Source: BOG-908 sp963795825 (GTDB lineage: Bacteria; Pseudomonadota; Alphaproteobacteria; Acetobacterales; Acetobacteraceae). From it: a stretch of DNA of 64,000 nucleotides. Where the stretch lies: contig CAWCIW010000005.1 of assembly GCA_963795825.1 (NCBI GenBank), forward strand, positions 186,001-250,000, read 5' to 3'. The translations under genes were made by a program, and so were the position numbers. The notes under the pieces are model-generated. The model made no database searches. It saw nothing but the letters and a program-made list of their open reading frames with translations, and was not told the DNA's origin. Positions 35,231 through 44,161 of this stretch are shown here, one piece after another; position 1 is the stretch's first letter, and every line of letters begins with the position of its first letter.

Positions 35231-36325
35231 GTGAATTTCGACTTTTCGGCGGAGTTGGGCGAGGTGCGCAGCCAGGCGCAAAGTTTCCTGCGGACCAATG
35301 CCGCTGGCTCCGCGCGACGCGCGCTGGAGCAGAAGACCGGGTTCGACCAGGCGTTGTGGGGCAAGGTGGCCGAACTGGGCTGGCTTGGCGCGGCGATTCC
35401 CGAGGAGTTCGGCGGCATCGGGCTGGGCGAGGAAGGGCTGTGCGTGATCGCCGAGGAAATCGGCCGCAGCCTGGCCGCGCTGCCGTTCGCCTCCAGCGCC
35501 TATCTCGCGTCGCAGGCCGTGCTGCTTTACGGCGACGCGGCGCAGAAGCAGCGCTGGCTGCCGCGCCTGGCGGATGGTTCGCTGATCGGCTGTTTCGCGC
35601 TGGCCGAGGGGATGGGCGCGCCCTCGGAGGAGGGCGTGGCTACGGTTCTGCGTGACGGGCGGCTGCATGGCACCAAGCGGCCGGTGGTGGATGGCGGCGT
35701 GGCGGGGCTCGCGGTCGTGGTGGCGCGTGGCGCGCTCTGCGTGCCTGGAGCTCGACGCGGCGGGCGTGACGCGCACGAAGCTCGACACGATCGATCCCAC
35801 GCGCGACGCGGCGGAGCTGGTGTTCGACGGGGCTGTGGCGGAACGTTTGCCTGGCGCGCAAGGCTGGTCCGCGGTGACGCATCTGTTGGACCGCGCGGCG
35901 GTTTTGTTTGCGTTCGAGCAGGTGGGCGGCGCGCAGGCGTGTCTGGAAATGGCGCGCGATTATGCGCTGCAGCGTCGCGCGTTCGGCCGGCAGATCGGTT
36001 CGTTCCAGGCGATCAAACACAAATTGGCGGAATGCTATATCGCGATCGAACTGGCGCGGTCGAACGCGTATTACGGGGCGTATGCGCTGCAGTCCGGAGG
36101 CGCGGATCTGACGGAGGCGGCGGCGGCGTCGCGCGTGGCCGCCACGCAGGCGTTCGATCTGGCGAGCCAGGAGAATATCCAGACGCATGGCGGCATGGGA
36201 TTCACCTGGGAGGCGGATTGCCACCTGTTTTACGGCGCGCCAGGCATCTGGCGCTGGTGATCGGGGCGGCACCGTTCTGGAAAGACCGGCTGGTAGGGGC
36301 TCTGGAGTTTCGCAATGCGGCTTAG
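35231..36325 (+). pseudogene. Acyl-CoA dehydrogenase subunit 1, two frameshifts
   Basis: The GTG at 35231 begins VNFDFSAELGEVRSQAQSFL. Acyl-CoA dehydrogenase segments follow: GWLGAAIPEEFGGIGLGEEG, SLIGCFALAEG, ERLPGAQGWSAVTHLLDRAA, QRRAFGRQIGSFQAIKHKLA and ENIQTHGGMGFTWEADCH. It is a shortened FadE-type flavoenzyme. An extra base near 35742 and a missing base near 36237 break the frame. Corrected, it continues ALCVLELDAAG and RARHLALVIGAAPFWKDRLV. A second dehydrogenase gene follows, so the pair may form an alpha2beta2 enzyme as in bacterial steroid side-chain degradation. Element R10 begins at the base after its stop. Confidence 0.85.
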
Positions 36326-36460
36326 GCGAGAAAGGCCTTCTTTTCTGAAGAAAAGAAGCAAAAGACTTTTGGTCCCTGTCGGGGAGAACTTCCCCAGCAC
36401 CCGACAGGGAGCAAAAGCTTTTTGGTTCTTTTTCTCGAAAAAGAACTGCTTACTTTCTTT
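36326..36460. repeat. Palindromic element R10, complete, short core
   Basis: The left arm is CTTC/GAAG type and the right arm GTTC/GAAC type. The core TCCCTGTCGG pairs with CCGACAGGGA, with loop GGAGAACTTCCCCAGCAC. It starts immediately after the TAG of dehydrogenase 1 and ends 14 bases before the ATG of dehydrogenase 2. Confidence 0.93.
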
Positions 36461-36474
36461 GGAATATTGAACCG

Positions 36475-37689
36475 ATGGATTTCTCAGACACTCCCGAAGA
36501 AGCCGCCTTCCGCGCGGAAGTTGTGCAGTTTCTCAATGCAAACGCGCGCAAGCTGGACGGCCGTCCCGGCGAAGGCCCAGTGGACGACACGCATGTTGCC
36601 CGCTCCCGCGCCTGGCAGGCGAAGCGCGCCGAAGCCGGGTTTGCAGGTATCACCTGGCCAAAGCGCTTCGGCGGGCGCGGTGGCACGCCGATGCAGCACG
36701 TCATCTATGCGCAGGAAGAAGCGAAATACGACGTGCCGCAGCATGTGTTCGAGATCGGTCTCGGCATGTGCATACCGACGTTGATGGCGTATGCCGCGCC
36801 GGAAACGTCCGCTCGCTATGTGGGGCCGGCGCTGCGCGGCGAGGAGATCTGGTGCCAGTTGTTTTCCGAGCCTGGTGCGGGGTCGGACGTGGCCGGCCTG
36901 CGCATGCGCGCGGAGCGCGACGGCGACGACTGGGTGATCAACGGCCAGAAGATCTGGACCAGCGGCGCGCATTTTTCCGATTTCGGCCTGTTGCTGACAC
37001 GCACCGATGCAAGCGTGCCGAAGCACAAGGGGCTGACGATGTTCTTCCTGGACATGCGTTCGCCTGGCGTAGAGATACGCCGGATCAGGCAGATTTCCGG
37101 CACCAGCAATTTCAACGAGGTGTTCTTCACCGATGTGCGCATACCGGACGCGCAGCGCCTGGGTGCGGCAGGTGAGGGCTGGAAGGTGGCGCTGACCACG
37201 CTGATGCATGAGCGCCTGGCGATCGGCTCGCTGCCTGGACCGGATTTCGGCGAGCTGTTCGAGCTTGCGCGCGGCTTGCAGGTGAACGGGCAGCCGGCGC
37301 ATCGCGACGCCAATGTGCGCGACAAGCTGGCGGACTGGTACGTGCAGAGCAAGGGCCTGGAATATACCAAGATGCGCACGCTGACGGCGCTGTCGCGCGG
37401 GCAGATGCCTGGGCCGGAATCGTCGATCTACAAGGCGGTGAGTGCGGTGAAGATCCAGGAGATCGCGATGTTTGCGCTGGATCTGATGGATACGGCCGGC
37501 ATGGTGTGCGATCCGGAGACGGCGCCGATGCGCGCGGTTTTCCAGGATGCGCTGCTGTATTCGCCGGCTGGCCGGATAGCCGGCGGCACGGACGAGATAT
37601 TGAAGAACATCATCGCCGAACGCGTGCTGGGGCTGCCGGGGGACATACGCGTAGATCGCGAGGCGGCGTTCTCGGATCTGCCGGCTTGA
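36475..37689 (+). CDS. Acyl-CoA dehydrogenase subunit 2
   Basis: This intact 404-residue protein has family motifs in order: AEAGFAGITWPKRFGGRGGT, WCQLFSEPGAGSDVAGLRMR (FAD contact), WVINGQKIWTSGAHFSDFGL, NEVFFTDVRIPD and the C-terminal YSPAGRIAGGTDEILKNIIA segment. It resembles the larger FadE subunits that pair with a shorter partner, here encoded directly upstream. The reaction is alpha,beta-dehydrogenation of an acyl-CoA using FAD. Context with an SDR and a P450 suggests a branched, terpenoid or steroid-like substrate. R11 abuts its stop. Confidence 0.93.
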   Translation: MDFSDTPEEAAFRAEVVQFLNANARKLDGRPGEGPVDDTHVARSRAWQAKRAEAGFAGITWPKRFGGRGGTPMQHVIYAQEEAKYDVPQHVFEIGLGMCIPTLMAYAAPETSARYVGPALRGEEIWCQLFSEPGAGSDVAGLRMRAERDGDDWVINGQKIWTSGAHFSDFGLLLTRTDASVPKHKGLTMFFLDMRSPGVEIRRIRQISGTSNFNEVFFTDVRIPDAQRLGAAGEGWKVALTTLMHERLAIGSLPGPDFGELFELARGLQVNGQPAHRDANVRDKLADWYVQSKGLEYTKMRTLTALSRGQMPGPESSIYKAVSAVKIQEIAMFALDLMDTAGMVCDPETAPMRAVFQDALLYSPAGRIAGGTDEILKNIIAERVLGLPGDIRVDREAAFSDLPA

Positions 37690-37867
37690 AGGAAGCAAGG
37701 CCTTCTTTTCTGAAGAAAAGAAGCAAAAGACTTTTGACTCCCGCCTGCATCAAGGCCCGTGCCCGTTCTGCCAGTCGCTGACTTGCAGGAGAGATCGACG
37801 CCTGCGTGCAAGCGGGAGTCAAAAGTCTTTTGCTTCTCTTCTTCAGAAAAGAAGGCCTTTCTTCCTA
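37690..37867. repeat. Palindromic element R11, complete, long core
   Basis: Both arms are of CTTC/GAAG type with CAAAAGACTTTTG and CAAAAGTCTTTTG. The core stem ACTCCCGCCTGCA pairs with TGCAAGCGGGAGT. It starts right after the TGA of dehydrogenase 2 and ends 11 bases before the SDR start. Confidence 0.93.
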
Positions 37868-37878
37868 GGAGCCCATGA

Positions 37879-38658
37879 ATGAACATCTCAGGCCAGACCG
37901 CAATAATAACAGGCGGCGCCTCCGGCCTAGGCGCCGCAACCGCACGCAAGCTTGCCTCACAAGGCGCACGTGTCGCGATCTTCGATTTCAATGTGCAGAC
38001 CGGAGAGGCACTGGCCGCCGAACTCGGTGGCATATTCTGCAAGGTCGACGTCACATCCGACGAAGACGTGCAAGCCGGGTTCGACAAATCCCGGGCGACG
38101 CTCGGGCAGGAGCGCGTTCTGGTCAATTGCGCCGGCACCGGCGTGGCGATCAAGACCGCCTCGCGCGATAGGAAGACCGGCGAGATAAGGGCTTTTTCCG
38201 CGGCCGATTTCAACCGGATCATCCAGATCAACCTAGTCGGCACATTCCGTTGCGTGGCACTTTCGGCGGCCGGCATGATGTCGCTCGAAGCCGGGGCGGA
38301 CGGCGAGCGCGGCGTGATCGTGAACACGGCGTCGGTGGCGGCGGAAGATGGCCAGATTGGCCAGGCGGCGTATTCCGCGTCGAAGGCGGCGGTGGCGGGC
38401 ATGACGCTGCCGATCGCGCGTGACCTGATGGGCGAGGGCATACGCGTCAATACGATCCTGCCGGGATTGTTCAACACGCCGTTGCTGCAAGGCATGCCGG
38501 ACCAGGTGAAGGATGCGCTCTCGGCATCCGTGCCGTTTCCAAAACGGCTTGGCGCGCCGGAGGAGTTTGCGCGGCTGGTGCTGGAGATGGTGGAGAACGG
38601 CTATTTCAACGGCGCGCAGGTGCGGCTCGACGGTGCCATACGTATGGCACCGCGTTGA
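37879..38658 (+). CDS. SDR-family 3-hydroxyacyl-CoA dehydrogenase-like protein
   Basis: This 259-residue classical short-chain dehydrogenase has the NAD-binding TGGASGLGAATARKLASQG, D in IFDFNVQTG (NAD preference), NCAGTG, catalytic Ser in VIVNTASVAAEDG and YSASKAAVAGM. It most resembles type II 3-hydroxyacyl-CoA dehydrogenase (HSD17B10-like), the third step of beta-oxidation. TAGGAGCCC is a good ribosome-binding site before ATG 37879. The TGA stop overlaps the TTG start of the TetR gene. It probably acts on the product chain begun by the two dehydrogenases. Confidence 0.9.
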   Translation: MNISGQTAIITGGASGLGAATARKLASQGARVAIFDFNVQTGEALAAELGGIFCKVDVTSDEDVQAGFDKSRATLGQERVLVNCAGTGVAIKTASRDRKTGEIRAFSAADFNRIIQINLVGTFRCVALSAAGMMSLEAGADGERGVIVNTASVAAEDGQIGQAAYSASKAAVAGMTLPIARDLMGEGIRVNTILPGLFNTPLLQGMPDQVKDALSASVPFPKRLGAPEEFARLVLEMVENGYFNGAQVRLDGAIRMAPR

Positions 38659-39311
38659 GCGGCGCGGCGGCGCGCACGCAGGACAGCAGGGCCGCCGAAG
38701 GAACCGGCGCGCGCGCGCGTCTTCTGGAAGCTGCCGCCACGCTCATCATCGGACGCGAGACGATCGACATCTCGCTGTCCGATATAGCCGCACAGTCCGG
38801 TCTTAATGCGGCGCTGGTGAAATATTATTTCGGCGGCAAGTCGGGCTTGCTGCGCGCGCTGCTGCGCCGCGATGCGGAGCGCGCGCTGCACGAGATGGAA
38901 GCGCTGCTGGCAATGCGCGTGAGTGCCACGCAGAAGATGCGCTTGCATTTGCGCGGCATCATGCGCGCCTATTGTCGCTCGCCGTATCTGAACCGGCTGT
39001 TGCACGCGATGCTGACCGGCACGGACCAGGCGGCGGTGGCGGAAATACACGACGTGTTCGTGCGTCCCGTCATGGAGTGCCAGCGCGCGATTCTGCAAGC
39101 CGGCGCGCAAAATGGCGAATTCCGCAAGGTGGATCCGATGCTGTTCTACCTCGGCGCGGTCGGCGCCTGCGATCAGTTCATGCACAGCGAGCGCATGTTC
39201 CGGCTCAGCACCGGTGCGGCACCGGCGGCGGATTTCTCCGGCCGGTATATGAGTTTCGTGGAAGACATGGTGCTGGCGTCACTGGCACCGCAACGCAATG
39301 AGCGCGCGTGA
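38655..39311 (+). CDS. TetR-family transcriptional regulator
   Basis: In this 218-residue protein, residues 20-70 form the TetR helix-turn-helix (RLLEAAATLIIGRETIDISL, SDIAAQSGLNAALVKYYFGG). A ligand domain follows with a C-terminal helix pair (KVDPMLFYLGAVGACDQFMH). Translation from TTG 38655 overlaps the SDR stop (TTGA). It sits inside the dehydrogenase-P450 cluster and is the likely repressor of it, responding to an acyl-CoA or pathway substrate. No operator palindrome was found in the short gaps of this cluster, so its site may lie upstream of the first dehydrogenase. Confidence 0.9.
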   Translation: MSGAAARTQDSRAAEGTGARARLLEAAATLIIGRETIDISLSDIAAQSGLNAALVKYYFGGKSGLLRALLRRDAERALHEMEALLAMRVSATQKMRLHLRGIMRAYCRSPYLNRLLHAMLTGTDQAAVAEIHDVFVRPVMECQRAILQAGAQNGEFRKVDPMLFYLGAVGACDQFMHSERMFRLSTGAAPAADFSGRYMSFVEDMVLASLAPQRNERA

Positions 39312-39333
39312 GCGCGTTGCAGGGGATGAAGCT

Positions 39334-40617
39334 ATGAGCACAACACTGGAGCGGCCGGACAGCATCGCCCGCAGCATCACAACGCCGAAATCCTATGCAG
39401 CACCGGCGACGTTGCTGAGGAACTTCGCCTGGCTGCGCGCGCATGATCCGGTCAGCCTGATCGAGACGGAAAGCTTCGACCCGTTCTGGGCCATCACCAA
39501 GCATGCGGACATCATGCAGGTCGGCCGCGACAAGGCGCTGTTCCATAGCGGCGTGCGCCAGACGGTCCTGGCGGACCGCGCCGGCGTAAAGCGCGTGCGC
39601 GAGCTGACCGGCGGGCCGCATCTGATACGCACGCTGGTGCACATGGACGATCCGGACCATCTGAAATATCGCCGCCTCACGCAAAGCTGGTTCATGCCCG
39701 GCCAGTTGCGCCGGCTGGAGCCACAGATACGCGTGTTGGCGCGCCAGGCGATCGACGAGATGGCCGCGCGTGGCGGCACCTGCGATTTCGCAGCGGACGT
39801 GGCGGCGCTGTTCCCGTTGCGCGTCATCATGCTGATACTGGGCCTGCCGGCCGAGGACGAGCCGCGCATGTTGCGCCTCACGCAACAATTGTTCGGCAAC
39901 CAGGATCCAGATCTCGCGCGCGCGGAAGGCGGCCTGTCCGACCCTGTCGCGGCCGCTCAGCAGCTTTTCGAAGTATTCATGGATTTCTCCACGTATTTCG
40001 GCCAGGTGACGGCGGACCGGCGCGCCAACCCGCGCGACGACGTGTCAACCGTGATCGCCAACAGCCAGGTGGACGGCGAACAGATCTCCGACTTCGAAGC
40101 GATGAGCTACTACACGATCATCGCCGCGGCAGGCCACGACACGACAAGTTCGAGCACCGCCGGCGCCATGTGGGCGCTGTGCGAAAACCCCGGCGAGTTC
40201 GCCAAGGTGAAGCAGAACCCGGCGTTGATCCCGGGCCTGGTGGAAGAGGCGATACGCTGGACCACGCCGGTGAAGCATTTCATGCGCAGTGCCGCCGAGG
40301 ATACCGAGCTGCGTGGCCGCCACATCGCCAAGGGCGACTGGCTGATGCTGTGCTATCTGTCAGGCAACCGCGACGAGGATGTGTTCGACGCGCCGGAGCA
40401 GTTCCGCGTGGATCGCGATCCGAACCCGCATGTAGGCTTCGGCTACGGGCCGCATCTTTGCCTGGGGCAGCATATGGCGAAGATGGAGATGCGTATCCTG
40501 TTCGAGGAGCTGCTGCCGCGGTTGGAGTCGGTTTCTTTTGCGGGGGAGCCTAGTTTGTCGGCTTCCAATTTCGTGTCAGGGCCCAAGCGGTTGCCGATCA
40601 AGTTTGAGATAAGGTAG
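39334..40617 (+). CDS. Cytochrome P450
   Basis: This 427-residue protein has the I-helix AGHDTTSSSTAGAMW, the ExxR motif in LVEEAIRW and the haem-ligand loop GFGYGPHLCLGQHMAKME. It is a soluble bacterial class I P450 needing a ferredoxin, which is not encoded nearby. Sequence style is close to the CYP families that hydroxylate terpenoid or steroid side chains. GGGGATGAAGCT before ATG 39334 is a better start than the overlapping ATG 39298. R12 begins immediately after the TAG stop. Together with the two dehydrogenases and the SDR it suggests oxidation and shortening of a lipid side chain. Confidence 0.93.
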   Translation: MSTTLERPDSIARSITTPKSYAAPATLLRNFAWLRAHDPVSLIETESFDPFWAITKHADIMQVGRDKALFHSGVRQTVLADRAGVKRVRELTGGPHLIRTLVHMDDPDHLKYRRLTQSWFMPGQLRRLEPQIRVLARQAIDEMAARGGTCDFAADVAALFPLRVIMLILGLPAEDEPRMLRLTQQLFGNQDPDLARAEGGLSDPVAAAQQLFEVFMDFSTYFGQVTADRRANPRDDVSTVIANSQVDGEQISDFEAMSYYTIIAAAGHDTTSSSTAGAMWALCENPGEFAKVKQNPALIPGLVEEAIRWTTPVKHFMRSAAEDTELRGRHIAKGDWLMLCYLSGNRDEDVFDAPEQFRVDRDPNPHVGFGYGPHLCLGQHMAKMEMRILFEELLPRLESVSFAGEPSLSASNFVSGPKRLPIKFEIR

Positions 40618-40794
40618 GCAAGAAAGCAGTCCTTCGAGAAAAAGGACCAAAAAGCTTTTTCTCCGACGCCTGCACGCAGGCCCGCCTCTTTCTGCAATGC
40701 TACGCGCCGGCAGAAAGTATCGTGATCTTCGTGCAGGCGTCACAGAGAAAGCTTTTTGCTTCTTTTTCTAGAAAAAAAAGGCCTTTCTTCCTTA
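40618..40794. repeat. Palindromic element R12, complete but degenerate
   Basis: The left arm has lost several T (GTCCTTCGAGAAAAAGGAC) and the right arm has mutated (TTTTTCTAGAAAAAAAAGG). The core stem CCGACGCCTGCACG pairs with CGTGCAGGCGTCACAG. It lies between the convergent P450 and DUF1345 stops; the P450 TAG and the DUF1345 TAA abut opposite ends. Confidence 0.88.
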
Positions 40795-41469
40795 CGATAA
40801 CAGCCCCGACGCCAGATTCACCGTGAACGCGATGATCACCGTGTTGAACATAAAGCCCAGCAGCCCGTGCAACGTCGCCAGGCGGCGCAGCTTGCGTGAG
40901 GTGATGTTCACATCGCTCACCTGGAACGTCATGCCAAGCACCACGGAAAAATACACGAAATCCCAGTAATCCGGCTTCGGTTCGGACGGGAAGAGCAGCC
41001 CGCCATCCACTGGCCCGTCAGCCGGCCCGCTATAAAATTCATGCGCATAGCGCAGCGCGAACACGATCTGCGCCAACAGCCAGGACAGCACGAGCGTGCC
41101 CGCAACCAGCGCCACCTTCTGCGCTTTTGCAGACGCCGCCACGTCCTTCATGCTGCCGAATTCGCCGAGGATCGCCGCGAAACTGACCAGCACGCCAGCC
41201 AAAACGAGGAAGAATAACGTCCACTCGCCATCCTGCTGCGCGCGCGCATTCGCCGGCATGACGGAAGCCGGAGAGGTCGCGAAAAGCTGTGCGACCATCA
41301 CCAGATAACAGGCAAGCGCAATGTCCCAGGCTGCGATGGCGCGCGACCGATCCGGCCAACCATGCGGCAGAAAAGCTAGCGCTCCCGCCCCGATCAGGAT
41401 GGCAATAAAAAGCCGGGAATGCCCCACCAAAACACGGCGCAAAGAGTCCAAAACACCATCTTCCAGCAA
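40792..41469 (-). CDS. DUF1345 membrane protein
   Basis: This 225-residue protein has five hydrophobic segments (LFIAILIGAGALAFLPHGW, WDIALACYLVMVAQLFA, WTLFFLVLAGVLVSFAAIL, VALVAGTLVLSWLLAQIVFA, FMFNTVIIAFTVNLASGLL). It also has the family signature DYWDFVYFSVVLGMTFQVSD. The family is widespread and uncharacterised. Its TAA stop lies at the outer end of R12, and half element R13 lies 2 bases upstream of its start, which overlaps repeat-derived sequence. It appears to be a single-gene unit. Confidence 0.9.
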   Translation of the reverse strand: MLEDGVLDSLRRVLVGHSRLFIAILIGAGALAFLPHGWPDRSRAIAAWDIALACYLVMVAQLFATSPASVMPANARAQQDGEWTLFFLVLAGVLVSFAAILGEFGSMKDVAASAKAQKVALVAGTLVLSWLLAQIVFALRYAHEFYSGPADGPVDGGLLFPSEPKPDYWDFVYFSVVLGMTFQVSDVNITSRKLRRLATLHGLLGFMFNTVIIAFTVNLASGLLS

Positions 41470-41471
41470 AC

Positions 41472-41534
41472 CCGCGACAGCGGAGTCAAAAGTCTTTTGC
41501 TTCTTTTCTTCAGAAAAGAAGGCCTTGCCTTGCC
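41472..41534. repeat. Palindromic element R13, half copy
   Basis: This is a right half only: core half CGCGACAGCGGAGTC (as in R4), CAAAAGTCTTTTG, CTTC/GAAG arm and GGCCTTGCCTTGCC. It lies between the DUF1345 start and the DUF1501 TAA, which it abuts. Confidence 0.85.
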
Positions 41535-42737
41535 TTAAGCGCGAACAAGCCCCGACAATGCAGAAACGTCCCCACTTCCCGGCAAGACCCGCCCCATAGC
41601 CCCGGCAGGCATGCCCATGTGATCAACCAGAACCCCTTTGATCAGACTACGCACATCGGTGGTAGGCGCCAGGTCGCGATTCTCGAACAGCCGTCCGCCG
41701 CCGAGCCCGGGCCAGTCCGCCCGCACCCGCCCGCCCGCCACCGCACCGCCGGCCAGCAGAGCCACGCCCCCGGTGCCATGATCCGTGCCGCCGGTCCCGT
41801 TCACCTGCGCGGTGCGGCCGAACTCGGTAACCGCAAGCACAACCGTCTTGCCCCAGGCGGCGCCGAGGCCGGCTTTCAGCGAAGCCAACCCGTCATCGAG
41901 CTGGCCCAGGGCGGTGGCGATGCGCTTGTCCTGGCCGGCATGGGTATCCCATCCGCCGATCTCCAGCACGGCGATACGCGGCCCGGCCGGTTGGGCGAGC
42001 AGCCGGCCGGCCGCACCCGCCATCATTTCGAAGCTGCGGTCGTGTTTCGGGTCGGCGGCCTGGCCCTGCAGCGCGCTGGCGGCGAAACCGCGTTGCTTCA
42101 GGCCCTCGGCCATCGCCGGCCCCACCACCGGATCGTGCGCGCTTATGGTCAGCAGGCGCTGGTAGAGGTCGGACGTAGGCTGGGCGAAATGGTCCGGCGC
42201 CCAGGCTTCCACCGCGGCCGGGCCGCGCAGCAGAAGTGGCGCGGAGAGGCCCACGGAGAGCGCCAGCTCGCGCCCGGCGGCGGGCATAAGGGACACGGCG
42301 CGGTTGAGCCAGCCGCTGTTCAGCCGCTGGTCGGCGCCGCTCTCCAGGCAGTCCTGCGCCTCGAAATGGCTGCGGCTGCGGTAATGGCCGGCGCAGGCGT
42401 GCACGAACAGCGCTTGGCCGTCGGCATACATGCGGTGCACCTGCGCCAAAGCCGGATGCAGGCCATACATGCCGCCAAGGTCGAGCACGCCGTCTGGCTG
42501 GCCGGGGGCGGGCAGAGCGAGCGGACCGCGCAGGCCGGCGAACGCCGGGTCGCCGTAGGGCTGCACGGTGGAGAGCCCGTCCATGGCGCCGCGCATCAGC
42601 ACCACCACGAGCCGCTTGTCGGTCTCCGGTGCGGCGAGCGCCATCGAGGTGCCGCCCAGCGTAAAGGCCGCGGTGAGGCCGAGCAGGGCCTGGCGACGCG
42701 AGAGCCGAAAGCCGTCCGGGCAGAGGGGAAGGGTCAT
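41535..42737 (-). CDS. DUF1501 Tat-exported protein
   Basis: This 400-residue protein starts with a twin-arginine-type signal (RLSRRQALLGLTAAFTLGGT) and has the DUF1501 features LVVVLMRGAMDGLSTVQPYG, CAGHYRSRSHFEAQDCLE, IAVLEIGGWDTHAGQ, VLAVTEFGRTAQVNGTGGTD and HGTGGVALLAGG. The fold is related to sulfatases and alkaline phosphatases, but family function is unknown. It follows the DUF1800 gene with one base between stop and start, a conserved two-gene unit, and the two probably act together in the periplasm. Confidence 0.92.
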   Translation of the reverse strand: MTLPLCPDGFRLSRRQALLGLTAAFTLGGTSMALAAPETDKRLVVVLMRGAMDGLSTVQPYGDPAFAGLRGPLALPAPGQPDGVLDLGGMYGLHPALAQVHRMYADGQALFVHACAGHYRSRSHFEAQDCLESGADQRLNSGWLNRAVSLMPAAGRELALSVGLSAPLLLRGPAAVEAWAPDHFAQPTSDLYQRLLTISAHDPVVGPAMAEGLKQRGFAASALQGQAADPKHDRSFEMMAGAAGRLLAQPAGPRIAVLEIGGWDTHAGQDKRIATALGQLDDGLASLKAGLGAAWGKTVVLAVTEFGRTAQVNGTGGTDHGTGGVALLAGGAVAGGRVRADWPGLGGGRLFENRDLAPTTDVRSLIKGVLVDHMGMPAGAMGRVLPGSGDVSALSGLVRA

Positions 42738-42738
42738 G

Positions 42739-44079
42739 TCAGCGCCTCTGGAATTCGGGTGAGGAGAGCAGCAGGGTCAGCCCGTCGCGGCGCGATCCGG
42801 CGGCCTTTATCTGGGCGAGCGTGATGTCGCTGACCAGCGGGCCGAGCGTGGCGGCGGCGAGCTGCACCGGATCGGTATTGGCGGCCCGGCCGGCCATGCC
42901 GTAGTTGAAATCGACGCGCTGCAGCATGGCTTCCGGCCCGGCCCAGTCCGCCGCGCGGTCCGGCCAGCCGATCGGGAACGGCGCCTGGAACAGAGGCTCG
43001 CCCAGCCCGCCCACCAGGCCACCTATGCCGGGCACCTGGTCCGGCGTGGTGCCCAAAGCGCGCAGGCAGGCGATGACGTATTCGTCCGGCGCGCGCAATT
43101 TGGTTTGCGGCACCCAGGCGCCGGGCAACTCGATCAGTGCCGCGGCGGCCGCGCCCAAATCGCCTCTGGTGTCGCGCAGTACCGCCTCGATGCGCGCCAC
43201 GTCGCGGGCAGGCGGCTCGTCGGCCACGAAATGGCGGCACAGTTTGTCGGCCAGATGGCGGTATGTGGCGGGATGCGTGCCGAGCCAGCCGAGCAGCTCC
43301 ACGCCGCCCGCCTCGCCGGCGGGCCAGGTCCGGCCCATCACCTCGATCTCGCCCGGCTCGTGCATGTTCGGGCGGAAGCGGAAGCCGATCGGCGGCTGCT
43401 GCCGGTCGATCGACCAGCCGGTGAGCACGCGGGCGAAGTTCGTGACGTCCGCCTGTGTGTAGCCGGAAGCCGGCGTGACGGTGTGCAGTTCCAGGCATTC
43501 GCGCGCCAGGTTCTCGTTGAGGCCGAGATGGCGGCGCTGGCCGACGATGCTGTTCGGGCCGGCGGAGTGTTCCTGGTTGAGATAGGCCAGCATCGCCGGG
43601 TGGCGCATCACGGCGAGCAGCATGTCCGAGAAGCGGCCGGTCACGTGCGGGCGTATCGCCTCGCGTATGTAGGCGCCGCTGCAGGCGGCCGAGACGAGCG
43701 TCTTGTCGGCGATGGTGAAGTGGTTGGCCCAGAACCACACCAGCCGCTCGCGATAGGGCGCGTCGGTGGTCAGCGCGCGATCGAGCCAGGCGCGTATCTC
43801 GCGCTGGGCGATCTCGCCCACGGGGTGCGGGTTCATCGGGTCGGCAGGGGCCGGCGGTGACGCGCCCTCCGCCTTGGCCGCCCTGCGAGCAGCGCCGGCG
43901 GCCTGTTGCTGGTCCACCGCGGCGAGACCGGCGGCGGTGTCCGGCAAGCCGTCGCTCGGCGTGGTGTCAGCGCCCTCGAGCTGGGCGCGCAGCCATTGGC
44001 GCGGGTTTTCGGGCACCGGCTCGGCCGGGCGGCGGCCGAACCCGAAGCGGTTGAGGGCGACGAAAGGGGCGGTATCCAT
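42739..44079 (-). CDS. DUF1800 family protein
   Basis: This 446-residue protein has the family pattern FVALNRFGFGRRP near the start, RLVWFWANHFTIADKTLV, AMLAYLNQEHSAGPN, NENLARECLELHTV and the FRPNMHEPGEIEVMG/KLCRHFVADEPP region. Function is unknown; it is nearly always encoded with DUF1501, as here. ATG 44079 is preferred because the sequence up to 44175 lacks family character. No signal peptide is visible. It is divergent from the photolyase-like gene with 82 bases between starts and no palindromic element in that gap. Confidence 0.9.
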   Translation of the reverse strand: MDTAPFVALNRFGFGRRPAEPVPENPRQWLRAQLEGADTTPSDGLPDTAAGLAAVDQQQAAGAARRAAKAEGASPPAPADPMNPHPVGEIAQREIRAWLDRALTTDAPYRERLVWFWANHFTIADKTLVSAACSGAYIREAIRPHVTGRFSDMLLAVMRHPAMLAYLNQEHSAGPNSIVGQRRHLGLNENLARECLELHTVTPASGYTQADVTNFARVLTGWSIDRQQPPIGFRFRPNMHEPGEIEVMGRTWPAGEAGGVELLGWLGTHPATYRHLADKLCRHFVADEPPARDVARIEAVLRDTRGDLGAAAAALIELPGAWVPQTKLRAPDEYVIACLRALGTTPDQVPGIGGLVGGLGEPLFQAPFPIGWPDRAADWAGPEAMLQRVDFNYGMAGRAANTDPVQLAAATLGPLVSDITLAQIKAAGSRRDGLTLLLSSPEFQRR

Positions 44080-44161
44080 GGCACAGCACATAGCACCGGC
44101 CGGTGTTACCTGCTGTGACGAAGTGTGTGGCGGGTTTCGCGCGCGGGGCCATGTGGCCGGC

